From Tetrahymena elliotti 4EA (taxonomy: Eukaryota > Ciliophora > Oligohymenophorea > Hymenostomatida > Tetrahymenidae): DNA of 64,000 nucleotides. Shown piece after piece: positions 52,862 through 64,000 of the stretch; positions within the stretch are counted from its first letter, which is position 1, and each line of letters starts with the position of its first letter. The DNA lies in assembly GCA_000231825.2 (NCBI GenBank), contig JH720337.1, positions 72,181 to 136,180 of the forward strand. The letters are read 5' to 3'. A program made the position numbers and the translations under genes. The notes under the pieces were generated by a model. It made no database searches. It had not been told where the DNA came from and was given only the letters and a program-made list of their open reading frames with translations.

Positions 52862-53941
52862 ATGAGTTATTTTGGTTTAAAACAAAAATAATCCACATCA
52901 ACCTTATCTTTATATAATACAAGTTTAATCTAACAGTTAAGCAAGAGAGGGAACAAAAAATTAAAAATCGTAATTTCTATAGGGCCAATAGGTGAAGGAA
53001 AATCACTACTTAACCACTTTATTATTAAAGAAATTGGTAGGTAATTAAAATATGTTTAACCAAGCTAATAATAAAATTATTAGATGAAGTACTACTTTTA
53101 AGAATTTGAAGAGGAAGATATTATGTATGTAGAATTTTAGAATTTGGATTTCTCTTTAGATAATGAATAATTAAAGGACATCAAATTATTTATACTTGAA
53201 TTCTTTCGAATATCAATTTGCGTCTTATATGTGCACCACAATATCAGAGAATCAAAAGGCTTTGAATAGTTAGCAAATGAAATAAAATAATTAAATTGCC
53301 AAAAAAAACCAATATTTATTGAGATTCTTAATAAGTGGAATGGAGATAGTATTTAATCATATTCTCACTTACCAATTTACAGTAAGCTATTTCAAAAAGT
53401 TATTTTTTTGAAGTCTCTTTCTTTCAAAAAATAATAAATCATATAAAATGATGATTACTAGTATTACTTAACGAAGGTAAAAGAAATTTCAGACATCATC
53501 AAGGAGTAAAATAATTAATTGGTTTAAGGTGATGTCATTTAAGTTTTAGAAGATATCTAAAAAAAATTATAAGAAGGATCAAATGATAATGGAGTATATG
53601 AACCTATTGAGGATATTTATGAATCTACTCAAGAATCCAACTCTGATTTTAGAGACCCTCTTTTGTATAAGCCTTTTTCAATGAAAAATACAAATTAGAC
53701 AATATTTTCAAAAAAATATTTATTGAAAATTCTTTTCTTCGTTTTAAACTTTTTCATTTGGATTTCCAATATTTCTACAAAAAACAAAATTAAAATTACT
53801 TGCTTTGTTGGAATTTTTTATTTCTTCTGGAACAACAAATGGATAAAAACTATATTTTTTGGGATAATGAAAGTACTAAAACGTTTTGTTTAAAATTTGA
53901 TTTATAAGAGTAGGCATTCGAATAATATAGAGAAAACTTGA
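52862..53941 (+). CDS. P-loop NTPase-like protein with two C-terminal membrane segments (paralog 2)
   Basis: A single exon of 359 residues, full length open only in the ciliate code. The Walker A motif GPIGEGKS is at 41-48 after KLKIVISI. Like paralog 1 it has IMYVEFQNLDFS, ISICVLYVHHNIRESKG and IEILNKWNGDSIQSY, so the fold and the NKWNGD signature are shared. An acidic linker (GVYEPIEDIYESTQ) follows, then two hydrophobic segments at about 286-305 (YLLKILFFVLNFFIWISNIS) and 312-335, and a basic tail. A possible intron around 53041-53084 was considered but would break the frame, so I call it intronless. The function is unknown. The repeated motif suggests a ciliate-specific membrane-bound nucleotide-binding family. 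Confidence 0.72.
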
Positions 53942-54936
53942 ATGAATTAAAATAAAAGTATTTGATTTTAATTTCCATTTCTTTATGTTTGGTATGAAAA
54001 TAAATGAGTACTTTATTAATTAAATTCTTTTGTCTTAAAATTTACTTGATCAACCTTAATTTATTTACAATTATTTAATTTCTAATTTTCCTATTTATTT
54101 TTAAAACAAACCAGTCTTAATAGATACACCAAATACTTTTTTAGAAGAAGTAGAAAAAATTTTATAATCACAAATAACCTAATTTTATTACATTTTAAAT
54201 AGAAAAATGATTTTTCTATATTTTTACTTAAATTTAAATTCCTAATAAAAAAATGTTTTATATTTTATTTAAAATTTTTTTTTTATTTATTGATTTGTAT
54301 TCAAATTTCTCTCTTCTCTATTCCTTTTTTGGAGTTTCTTATTGAGATTACTCTAAACAGGTAAGCGAAAAATTTGTATTTATCCTTACATTATTTTAAT
54401 AAATTAAATATTTAGATTATATATATATGTATAGTACCCTAAGGTACTGCCTTTTCAGGGCTATACACTGAAATTTTGGATATTCTTTTCTGATTTTTGT
54501 TTTTAGTGAAAGTTTTTTTATATTTAGATTTCTGATAAAGTAGAGTTAGGAAAATAAGAAATTAAAGATAATAATTTAATATTTGCATAACATCAAATTA
54601 ATATGAAACATATTTACAAAATCTAACAAAGTATTACATCTTTTTATTTCAATTATTTTCTTCTATTATTTTTTTTCATGACGTATTAGGATATTGAATA
54701 CTAATATTTAAAAAATCTAAAGAGATCAAATTGTTAACTATTGTTATCATTAACCTGGGATTAGTTAGTAGTTTTAATTATTTTTTGAGCTTAAATAGTT
54801 CAAATATTAAATATGATTAGAAGATCTTTACATCCAATATCAATTATAATTATTACTAATTCAATAAATTAAAAATTCCCAAAGCTTAAACCGAAGTTGC
54901 TATTATTCTTCTTCTTTTCCTTCTTATAAAACTAAA
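53942..54936. other. Intergenic region with a GC-richer hairpin
   Basis: No gene seen. It contains the inverted repeat listed separately. Confidence 0.5.
54429..54466. repeat. Inverted repeat / possible structured RNA
   Basis: GTATAG-TA-CCCT at 54429-54440 can pair with AGGGCTATAC at 54457-54466, giving ten base pairs with a 2-nt bulge and a 16-nt loop. An alternative hairpin AGTACC-CTAA-GGTACT lies inside it. The stretch is much GC-richer than its flanks. It could be a small RNA or a protein-binding palindrome; no promoter or terminator could be identified. Confidence 0.4.
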
Positions 54937-57900
54937 ATGTAGTCTGAACAAAATCTAAAGTCAAGATTAATTGTTAATGAAGATGTATTTACTGCCTCTT
55001 TGATAGATCAAAATTTATTTGACGGAGACAAAATTAACCCAGATATGTATTAAAAGCCATTAGACTTATATATGGTATGCACAGGATAAGAAGACGTAGA
55101 TGGATATCTATAACCTTTAAATGTATTCACATAAAAAATTCAACCGAAGACATATTATTTATCTGATGGAAAACCATACATACCTAGTTTCGATGAGAAT
55201 TCTTACAAAAATCCTAGGTAGTTTACTAAAAATGTATTTTTAAAAAAGGATAAGTATTGAGAGAGAATTAACTTAATTGATCTTTTACTTGCTATGTTCA
55301 ACTTTTTACATTTTAATAGGGATACTAAATTAAAAATAAATAGAATTATATTTATTCTTTCAACATTTATTCTTACATATTACAAATATTTTGTTAGTAA
55401 ATTCCATTAACAACTTAAAATGTTAACTGAGTATTATTTTAGAGTAACTAAATAATACATCCAAAATTACATATGTAAGAACTTAAGTAATAATAGGAGA
55501 AAATTAATAAAACTAAAATGTTTTAGCCACAAATTTTAATATTGATAATTCATAATTCTTTAAATCTTCAAAGAAATTAATTATATACAACATATTATTG
55601 TTCTTTGATCAGAAATTATTAGATTGGCTGATCATCTGTTAATTTTTCCAATTTTTCTTCTAAGCGTTTGAAGTTTTGATAGCTTCATAAATACAATAGA
55701 TATTCAAATAGAATAGACTATTCCATTTAACATTTTCTAATTCCATTTATAATTCATTTTTAGTGAATAATAAGAAAATTAGTTTATGATTTTGTTTTTC
55801 ATAAATAAAGGAGTCTAAGGCCACTAGGAGAAGCAGATAGACTGATTGGTTATTATAGTAAGAATAAATATAAAAATGTAATTTAAATGCTGGTATGTGT
55901 AACTATGTATAGTGAGGATAGACATTTTCTAGAGCAAACTCTCCTTCACATCTAAAAAAATTTAAAAGGGTTTCAAGAATTGGGAGGCTAAAATTTTTAA
56001 ACTGTAGTGGCTGTAAATTGATTTTTTAGAATTCTAAATATAATCATATGTTAAAGATGCGAACGAAGGTCTACCTCCTTCTGTTCCTAAAAATATACCT
56101 CTGTTTTATCAAAATAATATTTAATTACTATAATTAGATAAATAAAATAGAAATTCAAAGCTTCAGGTTTTAAGTCCTTACGATGCTAAATTCAATTATG
56201 AAGAACCTATATTAACTGTTTTTTCTATTTTTAAACATAAAAACACAAAGAAATTTTCTTCACATTTGTGGTTTTTGAGGGTTTATGTAGATAAATGAGA
56301 CCTAATTATGTTTCATTTGTAGATGTAGGTACCTTGGTAAGTATGTGAAATGTAAATTATATATTTATTTATAATTTATAAAATAAAGCCAAATGAATAT
56401 GGACTAGTTTAGTTTTACAAAGCTATGGAAGGTAATTACCATATTGGAGGAGTATGTGGTTTCTTAGGATTAGAAGAGCCACCAGAAGGGGAAGTTATAG
56501 AAAAGAAAGATAAAATAAATGGAAAGATTTAAATGCTTAATGTTTAGAGGGTCAAAATAAATTCTGGGGCTAACAACTTTATGATTAAAAAAAGCAAATT
56601 TATCTAAAAGAAACTAAAAAATAAATTATTCTAAATAAGATATCTCGGAAATTTACAATTAACTTAAAAATAATTTCAGAAATGAAAAATAGCAAAAAGT
56701 TTTCAAGAAAAACTTTTATGTTACAAACCTTATTCTTTGGGTTTTACTTTTTCCTTTATTTTTTGTTAAATATTTATTAATTGACTTCATCTTTAAGCTT
56801 ATTTCAGAATTTCTCAGCTTAGTTGGGATATTTTTAGAAAAGTTTCTTTTAATTTTTTCTTCATTAAGACTTGCTTAGGTCAATGAATACACAATAGGTC
56901 ATATAGTTGACAAAAATTTTGATTCTTTTTTAGGGTTCTTGCATGTTCTACCAGTAGCTTGGTCAGCTTACAGGTAAATCTTAAATCTATCTTGATTTTA
57001 AATATTTTCAAGGTATGATGCACTGCTAAGACAGAATTTTATGTTTAGGTATAATCTCTGCAAAAGGGTCTAATTATTAGTATCTTGAATTATTTATAGA
57101 AATATTTTATTTAGTTAATTTAAATTATAAATAGGTTAAAATATATACCTGATGCCTATTCTGTGACTGATTCTCCTTAAACCTTAGAGGAATTTATTTA
57201 GCAATGCAGAAGATGGACTAACAGTACGATATTCGCTCTGAATCATGTTCTCAAAAATTATAAATAAAGTATTAAAGAAAGTTGCCACTGTACATGGTTT
57301 CGTAAGTTTAGACTACCTTTAAATATGTTTTTTGCTAGTCTCGGTTTAATAAATTACATATTATTACCAGCTTTCTTTTTGTTTATGGTAATATTAAGTG
57401 GTTATCAGTTTTATATACCAGAAAAATAGCCAATAATAATCTAATAAATCTTACAAAGAAATTGAGGAAAAGTAAAATAACCTCATTCAAAAATTAGGTG
57501 AAAATAGACTAAATGAATTGAAGATTTTATTCGAATCTAAGTTGTCTCATAAACTCCCACAAAATCTTAGGAAAATAAAATAAGAATATGATAGATTAGT
57601 AATTAAATTATAAATCTCTTAATTAAAAAATTAAATTTCTTTCTTTCTTAAAAGTACACACAAAAGTTCTACAATAAAGTTTATAAAATATTTGCTTCTC
57701 TTTTTTCAATCTAGGTAATTTATTCTATTTATTTCTTATTTTAAAATTATTGATTTTATTATCTCTCTTCTGTTGATAATATTTTGAATTGAAATTACTT
57801 TTACGAGGATAATAAATTGTAAAGAAATTAATTTTTTTATTTAAAATAAGACCTTGTTGCTCGTTATGATCATTACATGTTCACTTTATATTAATATATT

Positions 57901-58694
57901 TGCTCCTTAAATTTACAGAGATATAGGGTTCTTTCCTTTACAATTATGGATGAGAGATTATATTATTATAATCATAATTATTAATACTGGTTTTTTCTTT
58001 CTTATTATGGGAATTCATTTAATATTTTAACCCAAATTAGTTTGGCTCGCTTTGAAATCTTATTTATCATATACTTTCTATGCTCTTGTTAATCAAATAT
58101 TTTTACCTATTTATTCATTTTGCAATCTTGATGATGTAACTTGGGGTACAAAAGGATTACAAAATTCAATTTAGAATGATATTTTTGTTACTGATAAAGT
58201 AAGATATGTAAGGTATTGGATTTTAATTAATGCTTTATTTATTTTAGCATTTTTATGTGCAAGCTTAATACCTCTTGATAAAACTCCTTATATTGTTATT
58301 GGAATGGGAGCATATTATACAGCATATAGTTTACTTAGGATATCAGGTAATTTAGAAAGTTATTATCAATAAAATAATAGTTTTTTCTTTTCTAACAAAT
58401 AAAGGAGCAATTTTAAATTACATAAAATACTATTTCTTTGATAAACTAATGATGAAGAAAGAATTAAAAAAGATTGTAGTTAATAACTTAGAAAATTTGA
58501 TAATCATGAAAAATGAATTTATAAAACAATTAAGTGTATAGCAGAATAATTCTAAGCTTAAAAGATTTACTATGAATCATAAGAAAGGTAGGAAGAATTA
58601 GTATCATCTCGCTAAGTCAGTCGAATTAGAAGTTAAAGTCAAGGCTATGCAAGTTTGCAATAGATAAATTTTAAAAGTACTTATCATATATTGA
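54937..58694 (+). pseudogene. Chitin synthase copy 2, decayed
   Basis: Exon 1 (54937-55217) starts MQSEQNLKSRLIVNED and resembles copy 4, including KPLDLYMVCTGQEDVDG. Exon 2 begins at about 55811 (VCVTMYSEDRHFLEQTLLH) but hits an in-frame TGA at 56019. About 50 codons present in the other copies are missing there, and the frame shifts. A further single-base loss at about 56275 breaks WFFEGLC, and another shift lies near 56640. The exon-4 equivalent (about 57013) lacks roughly 105 bases, removing the catalytic Glu-Asp before RILCL, although QCRRW (57202-57216) survives. The luminal loop after the next membrane helix is also missing. The late exon with [10 protein letters not shown] (about 57850-58350) is intact, and the last frame ends in TGA at 58692. 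I judge it non-functional as an enzyme. Confidence 0.8.
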
Positions 58695-58919
58695 TAAATT
58701 ACTGATTTTTGTAAGATAAAGCAAATAATTAATATTTTAAACACCAGTTATGATACTTTCACTTTACATATTTTATATCAACATTTTACAAATTAAAAAT
58801 TTAGACCTAAAAATTCATTCTATCAAAAAATCCACATTTTAATTTTCTTGAAAATATATCAAAATTATAATTTAACTAACTAACTTTTAAACTAAATAAA
58901 ATTGCTTTACAAATTGTAA

Positions 58920-60090
58920 GGCTAATGGGTGCCTTTAACAGTATATTGAATTTCAAAACATTTATTTGAAAAAAGCTTATTTAATTTATTAATGAAAACA
59001 CTACACTTTCTTTTGCCATAGTAGTTATTTTAGTAATGCTTATAAAAGTTTGTCTCTCCTTTAAAATGAAGAAACAAAATCTCTGAATATGTTAAACTTT
59101 AAAATTTCATCCTGACATAGAAGATAAATTAGAAATAGAAATTTAAAGAACATTTGAAAAATAAATAAAAACTCCAAATAAATTGAAACTTTTTTAAATA
59201 AGTTAATTTGTAAAACTAGGAGAAAACTAACAAAAGCAACTTAAGAATGTTTTTGACCATAGATTATCTCAGAAACTCCCAAAAGATCTTTAAAAGATAA
59301 GTAAAATATAATAGAATAGTATTCATTTTTTAAATATAAATCGATTTTGACTTTTTTTTCAATTAAAGCACTTGCTGTAATATGACAACAAAGTGTATAA
59401 AATATTTCCTTCTCTCTTTTCAATTTAGGTAATTGGTAATCAAAAATTTACTACATTTGTTTCTTTTTAATAAAATAATAAATAGTAACTAAACGGTTAC
59501 CAAAATAATTTATTTGTTTTAAAAATACCATAATTCTTTAATAATTTTTTAAATATTTAAAAGGTTACTATTCTATGGTAATAATGAATGTAGCATTGTA
59601 TAAAATTATTTAATCCAGATACATACTCAGAAATTAGGTTCTATTATTTACCAAAGTGGACGAGAGAATATATTATCATAATATTTAAATTTGATATGGG
59701 TTTTTTTTTGTTTTTCCATATCAGCTTTTTAACCAAAAATTGTATGGCTATACTTGAAATCATTTATTTCTTATGCGCTATACTCTCCAGTATATTAAAT
59801 ATATCTACTATTTTCTCTTTTCTGAATCTAATGATATTACCTATAATAACTTTTCTTTGTACTATTTTGATACCTTTAGATTAAACTCCATACATTATAA
59901 AAGGTAGAGGCATATATGGTTTGTTTTATAACTTTGTAAGAGTTATAGGTTAAGTAATAAAAAACTAAATAATATTTTATAATTTTATTATTTTAATCAA
60001 AAATTAGGAAGATACATTAATTACTTAAAATATTTTGTTTATGGAAAAGTGAGAATTAGAAAAAATTTTTTAAAAATGAAATTATAAATG
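58920..60090 (+). pseudogene. Chitin synthase copy 3, 3'-end fragment
   Basis: Only pieces matching the last third of the gene remain. At 59002-59080 is a degenerate membrane helix (TLSFAIVVILVMLIKVC). Near 59240-59300 is a segment matching copy 2's LSHKLPQNLRKI (here RLSQKLPKDLQKI). A membrane exon at 59635-59940 (YLPKWTREYIIIIF, TILIPLDQTPYII) lacks the DVTWGTKGL block. Last, INYLKYFVYGKV at about 60010-60050 matches the final exon. There is no N-terminal or catalytic part, so it is a truncated relic. Confidence 0.7.
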
Positions 60091-61836
60091 ATTACAAATT
60101 CTTAGTAATTGATATTTTAAAATTCAATAATTTAATGATTCAGAAATAATAATGATAATTTCAAATTGATTGTTTCTTGGCAGTAATTAATTAGATTACA
60201 AATCATTTAATACTTATCAAAGAATAAAGTTGAGAATAAAAAATTGAAATTAAAAAAATATTTATTCATGTGTTGATGATAGATGAAATCTGTTTTATTT
60301 ATCTATCAAATTTGTTTGACGTATTTATCCAAGTAAAATATTATGAAATGCTTCCTTTCTTACATTAGCAAATATGATAAACTAGACTCTAGATTTTCTT
60401 AGTACAAAAAAAACTAGATATTTTATATAAAATTGTTTATAATTTATATAAATCATAATAAATAAGTTAAGACAAAAAAAAGTTTTAATATTCTCACATA
60501 AATTGATAATTAATTAATTGCTTGGCATAAAAAAGTAATTTGAGAAAATAAAATAAATATATTAGTTGATTACTTAATAGATAAGGGGTAGATGAACAAA
60601 TTGTTAGAGTAAATTCAAAATAAGAATTTATTAGAAATGTTTGTAAAAAAATTTAAAAAATACATTTTTAAAATTATCATAAGACAACAAAGGAGGAAAT
60701 AGAAGGATAGAAGTTTCAGTCTCAAATTTAAAATGAATAAAATTGAATGAGCTTTTTTGCTTGAACAAAAAAGGATTACCTAATCAAAAATTTCTCAGCC
60801 AATGAATAGTTAATTTGATCAAATTTATTAGAATAGGATGATATTTGATCAGAAATTGATCGTTGATTTAATGAATAGATGTAACTTGCTGTTGAATTTT
60901 TTTCTTTTTAAGTGAATTAAAAATTCTTTCTCATACTTTATTATTTTCCATCATTTAAATCTTCAATATGATCTTATTATAAGTATATTCAAAGATAAGT
61001 TTTAGATCTATGCTATAGAAATATTTTATTTCTAATAAATTTATTTTTTTTTAGAATTATTCCCTTCTTGAACAAGCACATACAATAATATGATATCCAT
61101 ATTGTTAATAAAAATAATATTTTAGAATGCTTCTTTCTCAATATAAGAAATTTATAAAAGACAATAATAGATTGAAGGAATATATCTTGGATTCTTTCTG
61201 GAACAATAATTCCTAAAAAAAACTAAAAGAATATTTGAAGTAAATTCTCAATATAGAAAAGAACTTTAAATTTATGTTGTTAGGATTTATTTTACTTTAT
61301 CGAAATTCATCTTGTAAAATATTAGCTTTTTTATTATTGTTTTTATGCGATTTTTGACAACTTTATTACATTTTAAGATTTATTCTTGTAAAATAAAAAC
61401 TACCTATTAATTTTATCGTATGCTTATATTTTAACTTTTAGGAAATTAAGTGGTTAATTCTAGTTTCAAATTAAAAAGATTAAAGATTTCTAAGAGTAAA
61501 TTTATTATCACAAAGACAGAATTAATTAGTTATTGATTGTTTTTTTCTTTTGAATTAAAACAATTAATCCTCCTCTGATAGATACAAAATATCTTATTTT
61601 ATGAAATAAAGTAACTAAATGTGTGTAGGGGAATCTTTATAAAATTCTAAATAACTTATTTTTATAATTTATTTTAAACAAATTAAAAAAATAGTGTTAA
61701 AAGAAATCTAAATTTGATAAAATCATTTAAATTTAAAAACTATTTTCTTTAATTTACCTGCAAAACTTTAATAACCAAAACTTAGAATAAAAATACCTTG
61801 TAAAATAAAAAAATAATACAAAATTTATCAGAGATA
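60091..61836. other. Intergenic DNA, one doubtful small ORF
   Basis: Mostly AT-rich. A 76-codon plus-strand frame at 61127-61357 (starting MLLSQYKKFIKDNNRL, with a hydrophobic end) has protein-like composition but no known relatives. It may be a gene relic. Nothing else seen. Confidence 0.4.
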
Positions 61837-64000
61837 ATGCAAGAAGAAAATAATCTCAATTAAAGATTGATAATTAATGAAAGCAATTTTAAGGACTCTC
61901 ATATTAATTAATATGGATAATAAAATATTGTTGATATTAAAGACCACACATCTTACTAGAAGCCATTAGATTTATTTATGGTATGCACAGGATAAGATGA
62001 TTTGGATGGATAACTTTAACCTTTGAATATTTATACAGAAAAAATTTAACCTAAAGAGGAGTATTTATCTAACGGAGAATCATATTATGTTTACTTTGAT
62101 GAAAAATCTTATAGAAATAATGGGTAATTTTGCAATTATCTTTTAAATGTTTACTACAAGCCATATTTAGCAAGTATGTGTGACTATTTTGTTTTGCAAA
62201 TACATTTTCAATCAAAATTTATAAAATAAAATATATTAAAAAAAAGAACGGTAATTTTTTAGATTGAAAAATGGTTTAAAAACAACAAGAGATTTAATAA
62301 GTCCAGTCCATTCAAAATAATATTTAATACTCTATAAAAGTCAATTTACTTTGAATTTTCTATCAAAATAAGCATATGATAATAATTTTTAAGATTTTTA
62401 ACACATTATAGGTAGCATAGCTCTATTTAACTAAACAAAATTCGAAGGAAATTTTATTCTTTTTTACTTAAATTTTCAGTTACTTTTTTACTCTAAATTT
62501 CTTTTATTCATTATCAATTTAATTCAAGCATTGATTTAATTTGATAATGAGTTTATTTTTATTAAATTTGATTAAGTATTTACTGACTATCCCAATGAAT
62601 TGATTAATAGATATTTTCTACAATTAATTTTTTTTTAATAAATTGAATAATTAACAAAACTATTTTTTTAGTGGTTCATAACTTAAATTTAGTTTCCATT
62701 TTTTTGATCATGTTATATTGAATTTTAATTAATTTTTTTCTGAAAATAGAAATCTTAGAAAAATAGAATAATCAGATGGTTTGATTGGATATTATAGTAA
62801 GAAAAAACATGAAAATGTAATTTAAATGCTTATTTGTGTGACTATGAACAGTGAAGATAGACACTTTCTTGAACAGACTCTTCTTCATATCCAATAAAAT
62901 TTAAAGGGATTTTAAGAACTGGGGATATAAGATTTCTAGATTGTAGTCGCTGTTATATATGATGGCATTATGAAAGCAAAATCAGAAGTAGTTGATTTTT
63001 ATTTAGAACTTGAAAAAGAAGAAAATATTGATATCAATAGAAACCTTAGACTAAGAAGAGAAGTTATTTAAAATTAAATAGACTATTTAGAATTCTCAAA
63101 TTAGAGCTACCTTCTTGATACTAATGAAGGGTTACCTCCAACTATTCCCAAAGAAATTTCTTTATTGTATTAAAATAGATTTTAACTAAAGTTAGAGGAT
63201 TAAAAAAATCGTAATTCAAAAGTATAGATAATGAGTCCATAAGATTATGATTTTAATATAAACGAACCATCTTTAACTGTGTTTTCTCTTTTCAAGCATA
63301 AAAATGCCAAAAAATTGTCCTCTCATTTATGGTTCTTTGAAGGTCTTTGCAGATAAACTAGACCAAAATACGTTTGCTTTGTAGATGTTGGAACTTTAGT
63401 AAATAAATGCATTAAAAAAATATATAAATAATTTAACTTATATTTTTCAAAATAATAGCCTGTCAAGAATGGTATTGTGTAATTTTATAAAGCTATGGAA
63501 GATAATAAGAATATTGGGGGCGTTTGTGGTTTTCTAGGTTTAGAAGAACCTCCCGAGGGAGATAATAGTGATGACAAAAATCAAAAAACTTAATTTATCA
63601 ATAAATATTTAAAATAAGCAAAAGGAGAAGGCTAAAGTGAATGGAAGCTAAAGATTTAATCAAAAAAAGAATTAAATTAAACTGATAAGAGCTTAAAAAA
63701 GGTATACTCAATGGATGAAGTCTTGAATATTTATGCAGAGCATTAAATCAATTTCAGAAATTCAATTTAGCAAAAGAAATTTAAAAGAAACTATCTCAAA
63801 ACAAATTTAATTTTATGGACATTACTTTTCCCCTTCTATTTAATTAAACTTCTATTGATAAATGTTGTACTTAGGCTGGTATCTAAACTAGGCTCTTTAT
63901 TAGCTTTGTTTTTAGAAAAATTTTTAGATATTTTTGCATCTTTAAGATTATCCTAAGTTTATGAATATACAATTGGACATATTATTGATAAGAACTTTGA
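61837..64000 (+). CDS. Chitin synthase copy 4, partial (runs off the right edge)
   Basis: Three exons lie in the window: 61837-62123, 62750-63398, and 63459 to the window end, all open and in phase. Intron 1 is 626 nt, the longest called here. The N-terminal tail is much shorter than in copy 1 (about 95 residues) and shares KPLDLFMVCTGQDDLDGQLQ with decayed copy 2. The catalytic part shows LIGYYSKK, ICVTMNSEDRHFLEQ, VVAVIYDGIMKAKSE, SSHLWFFEGLCRQ, CFVDVGTL, and [15 protein letters not shown]. Two hydrophobic segments follow and then EYTIGHIIDKNF at the edge, so the catalytic Glu-Asp and QxxRW lie beyond the window. Compared with copy 1, the Tyr of VTMYSEE is Asn. The first 480 or so residues seem functional. 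It encodes a membrane GT2 enzyme using UDP-GlcNAc (family knowledge). Confidence 0.88.

Noticed and set aside
53041..53084. Short GTAATT...ATTAG intron in P-loop paralog 2
   Set aside because: Its length is not a multiple of three, and removing it breaks a frame that aligns with paralog 1 without a gap.

Overview
The window looks like nuclear DNA of an oligohymenophorean ciliate, most likely Tetrahymena or a close relative. It is extremely AT-rich. Every convincing gene stays open only if TAA and TAG are read as glutamine, and all end at TGA. Introns are short, very AT-rich and of GT...AG type (about 50-460 nt here, longest 626 nt). All exon coordinates come from reading frames, splice signals and protein family resemblance by eye; nothing was searched or computed.

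Left part (1-22.3 kb): a five-exon SLC37-type sugar-phosphate/phosphate antiporter (+), a small unknown ORF with one in-frame TGA (+), a seven-exon F-actin capping protein alpha subunit (-), a coiled-coil protein (-), a short secreted or anchored four-cysteine protein (-), an intronless membrane RING-H2 protein (-), and a ten-exon 1215-residue protein with repeated p25-alpha/TPPP-like segments (+).

Middle part (22.3-45.6 kb): a divergent ubiquitin-like protein (-), a Met-Gly-Cys (acylation-type) protein (+), a miniature cytochrome c-like CxxCH protein (-), an agmatine-deiminase-family enzyme (-), a 192-base assembly gap, an ubinuclein/Hpc2 homologue of the HIR histone chaperone complex (+), and a NUDT5-like Nudix hydrolase (+). 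Gene-free stretches of 2-7 kb separate many of these.

Right part (45.6-64 kb): a chitin synthase cluster, all on +. It has an intact nine-exon gene, a decayed copy, a 3'-end fragment of a third, and an apparently intact fourth that runs off the window. Between the first two copies sit two tandem paralogous P-loop proteins with C-terminal membrane segments and a shared NKWNGD motif, which I cannot place in a named family. This cluster is the most unusual part of the window. The other genes look like ordinary unlinked eukaryotic loci and not a functional operon.
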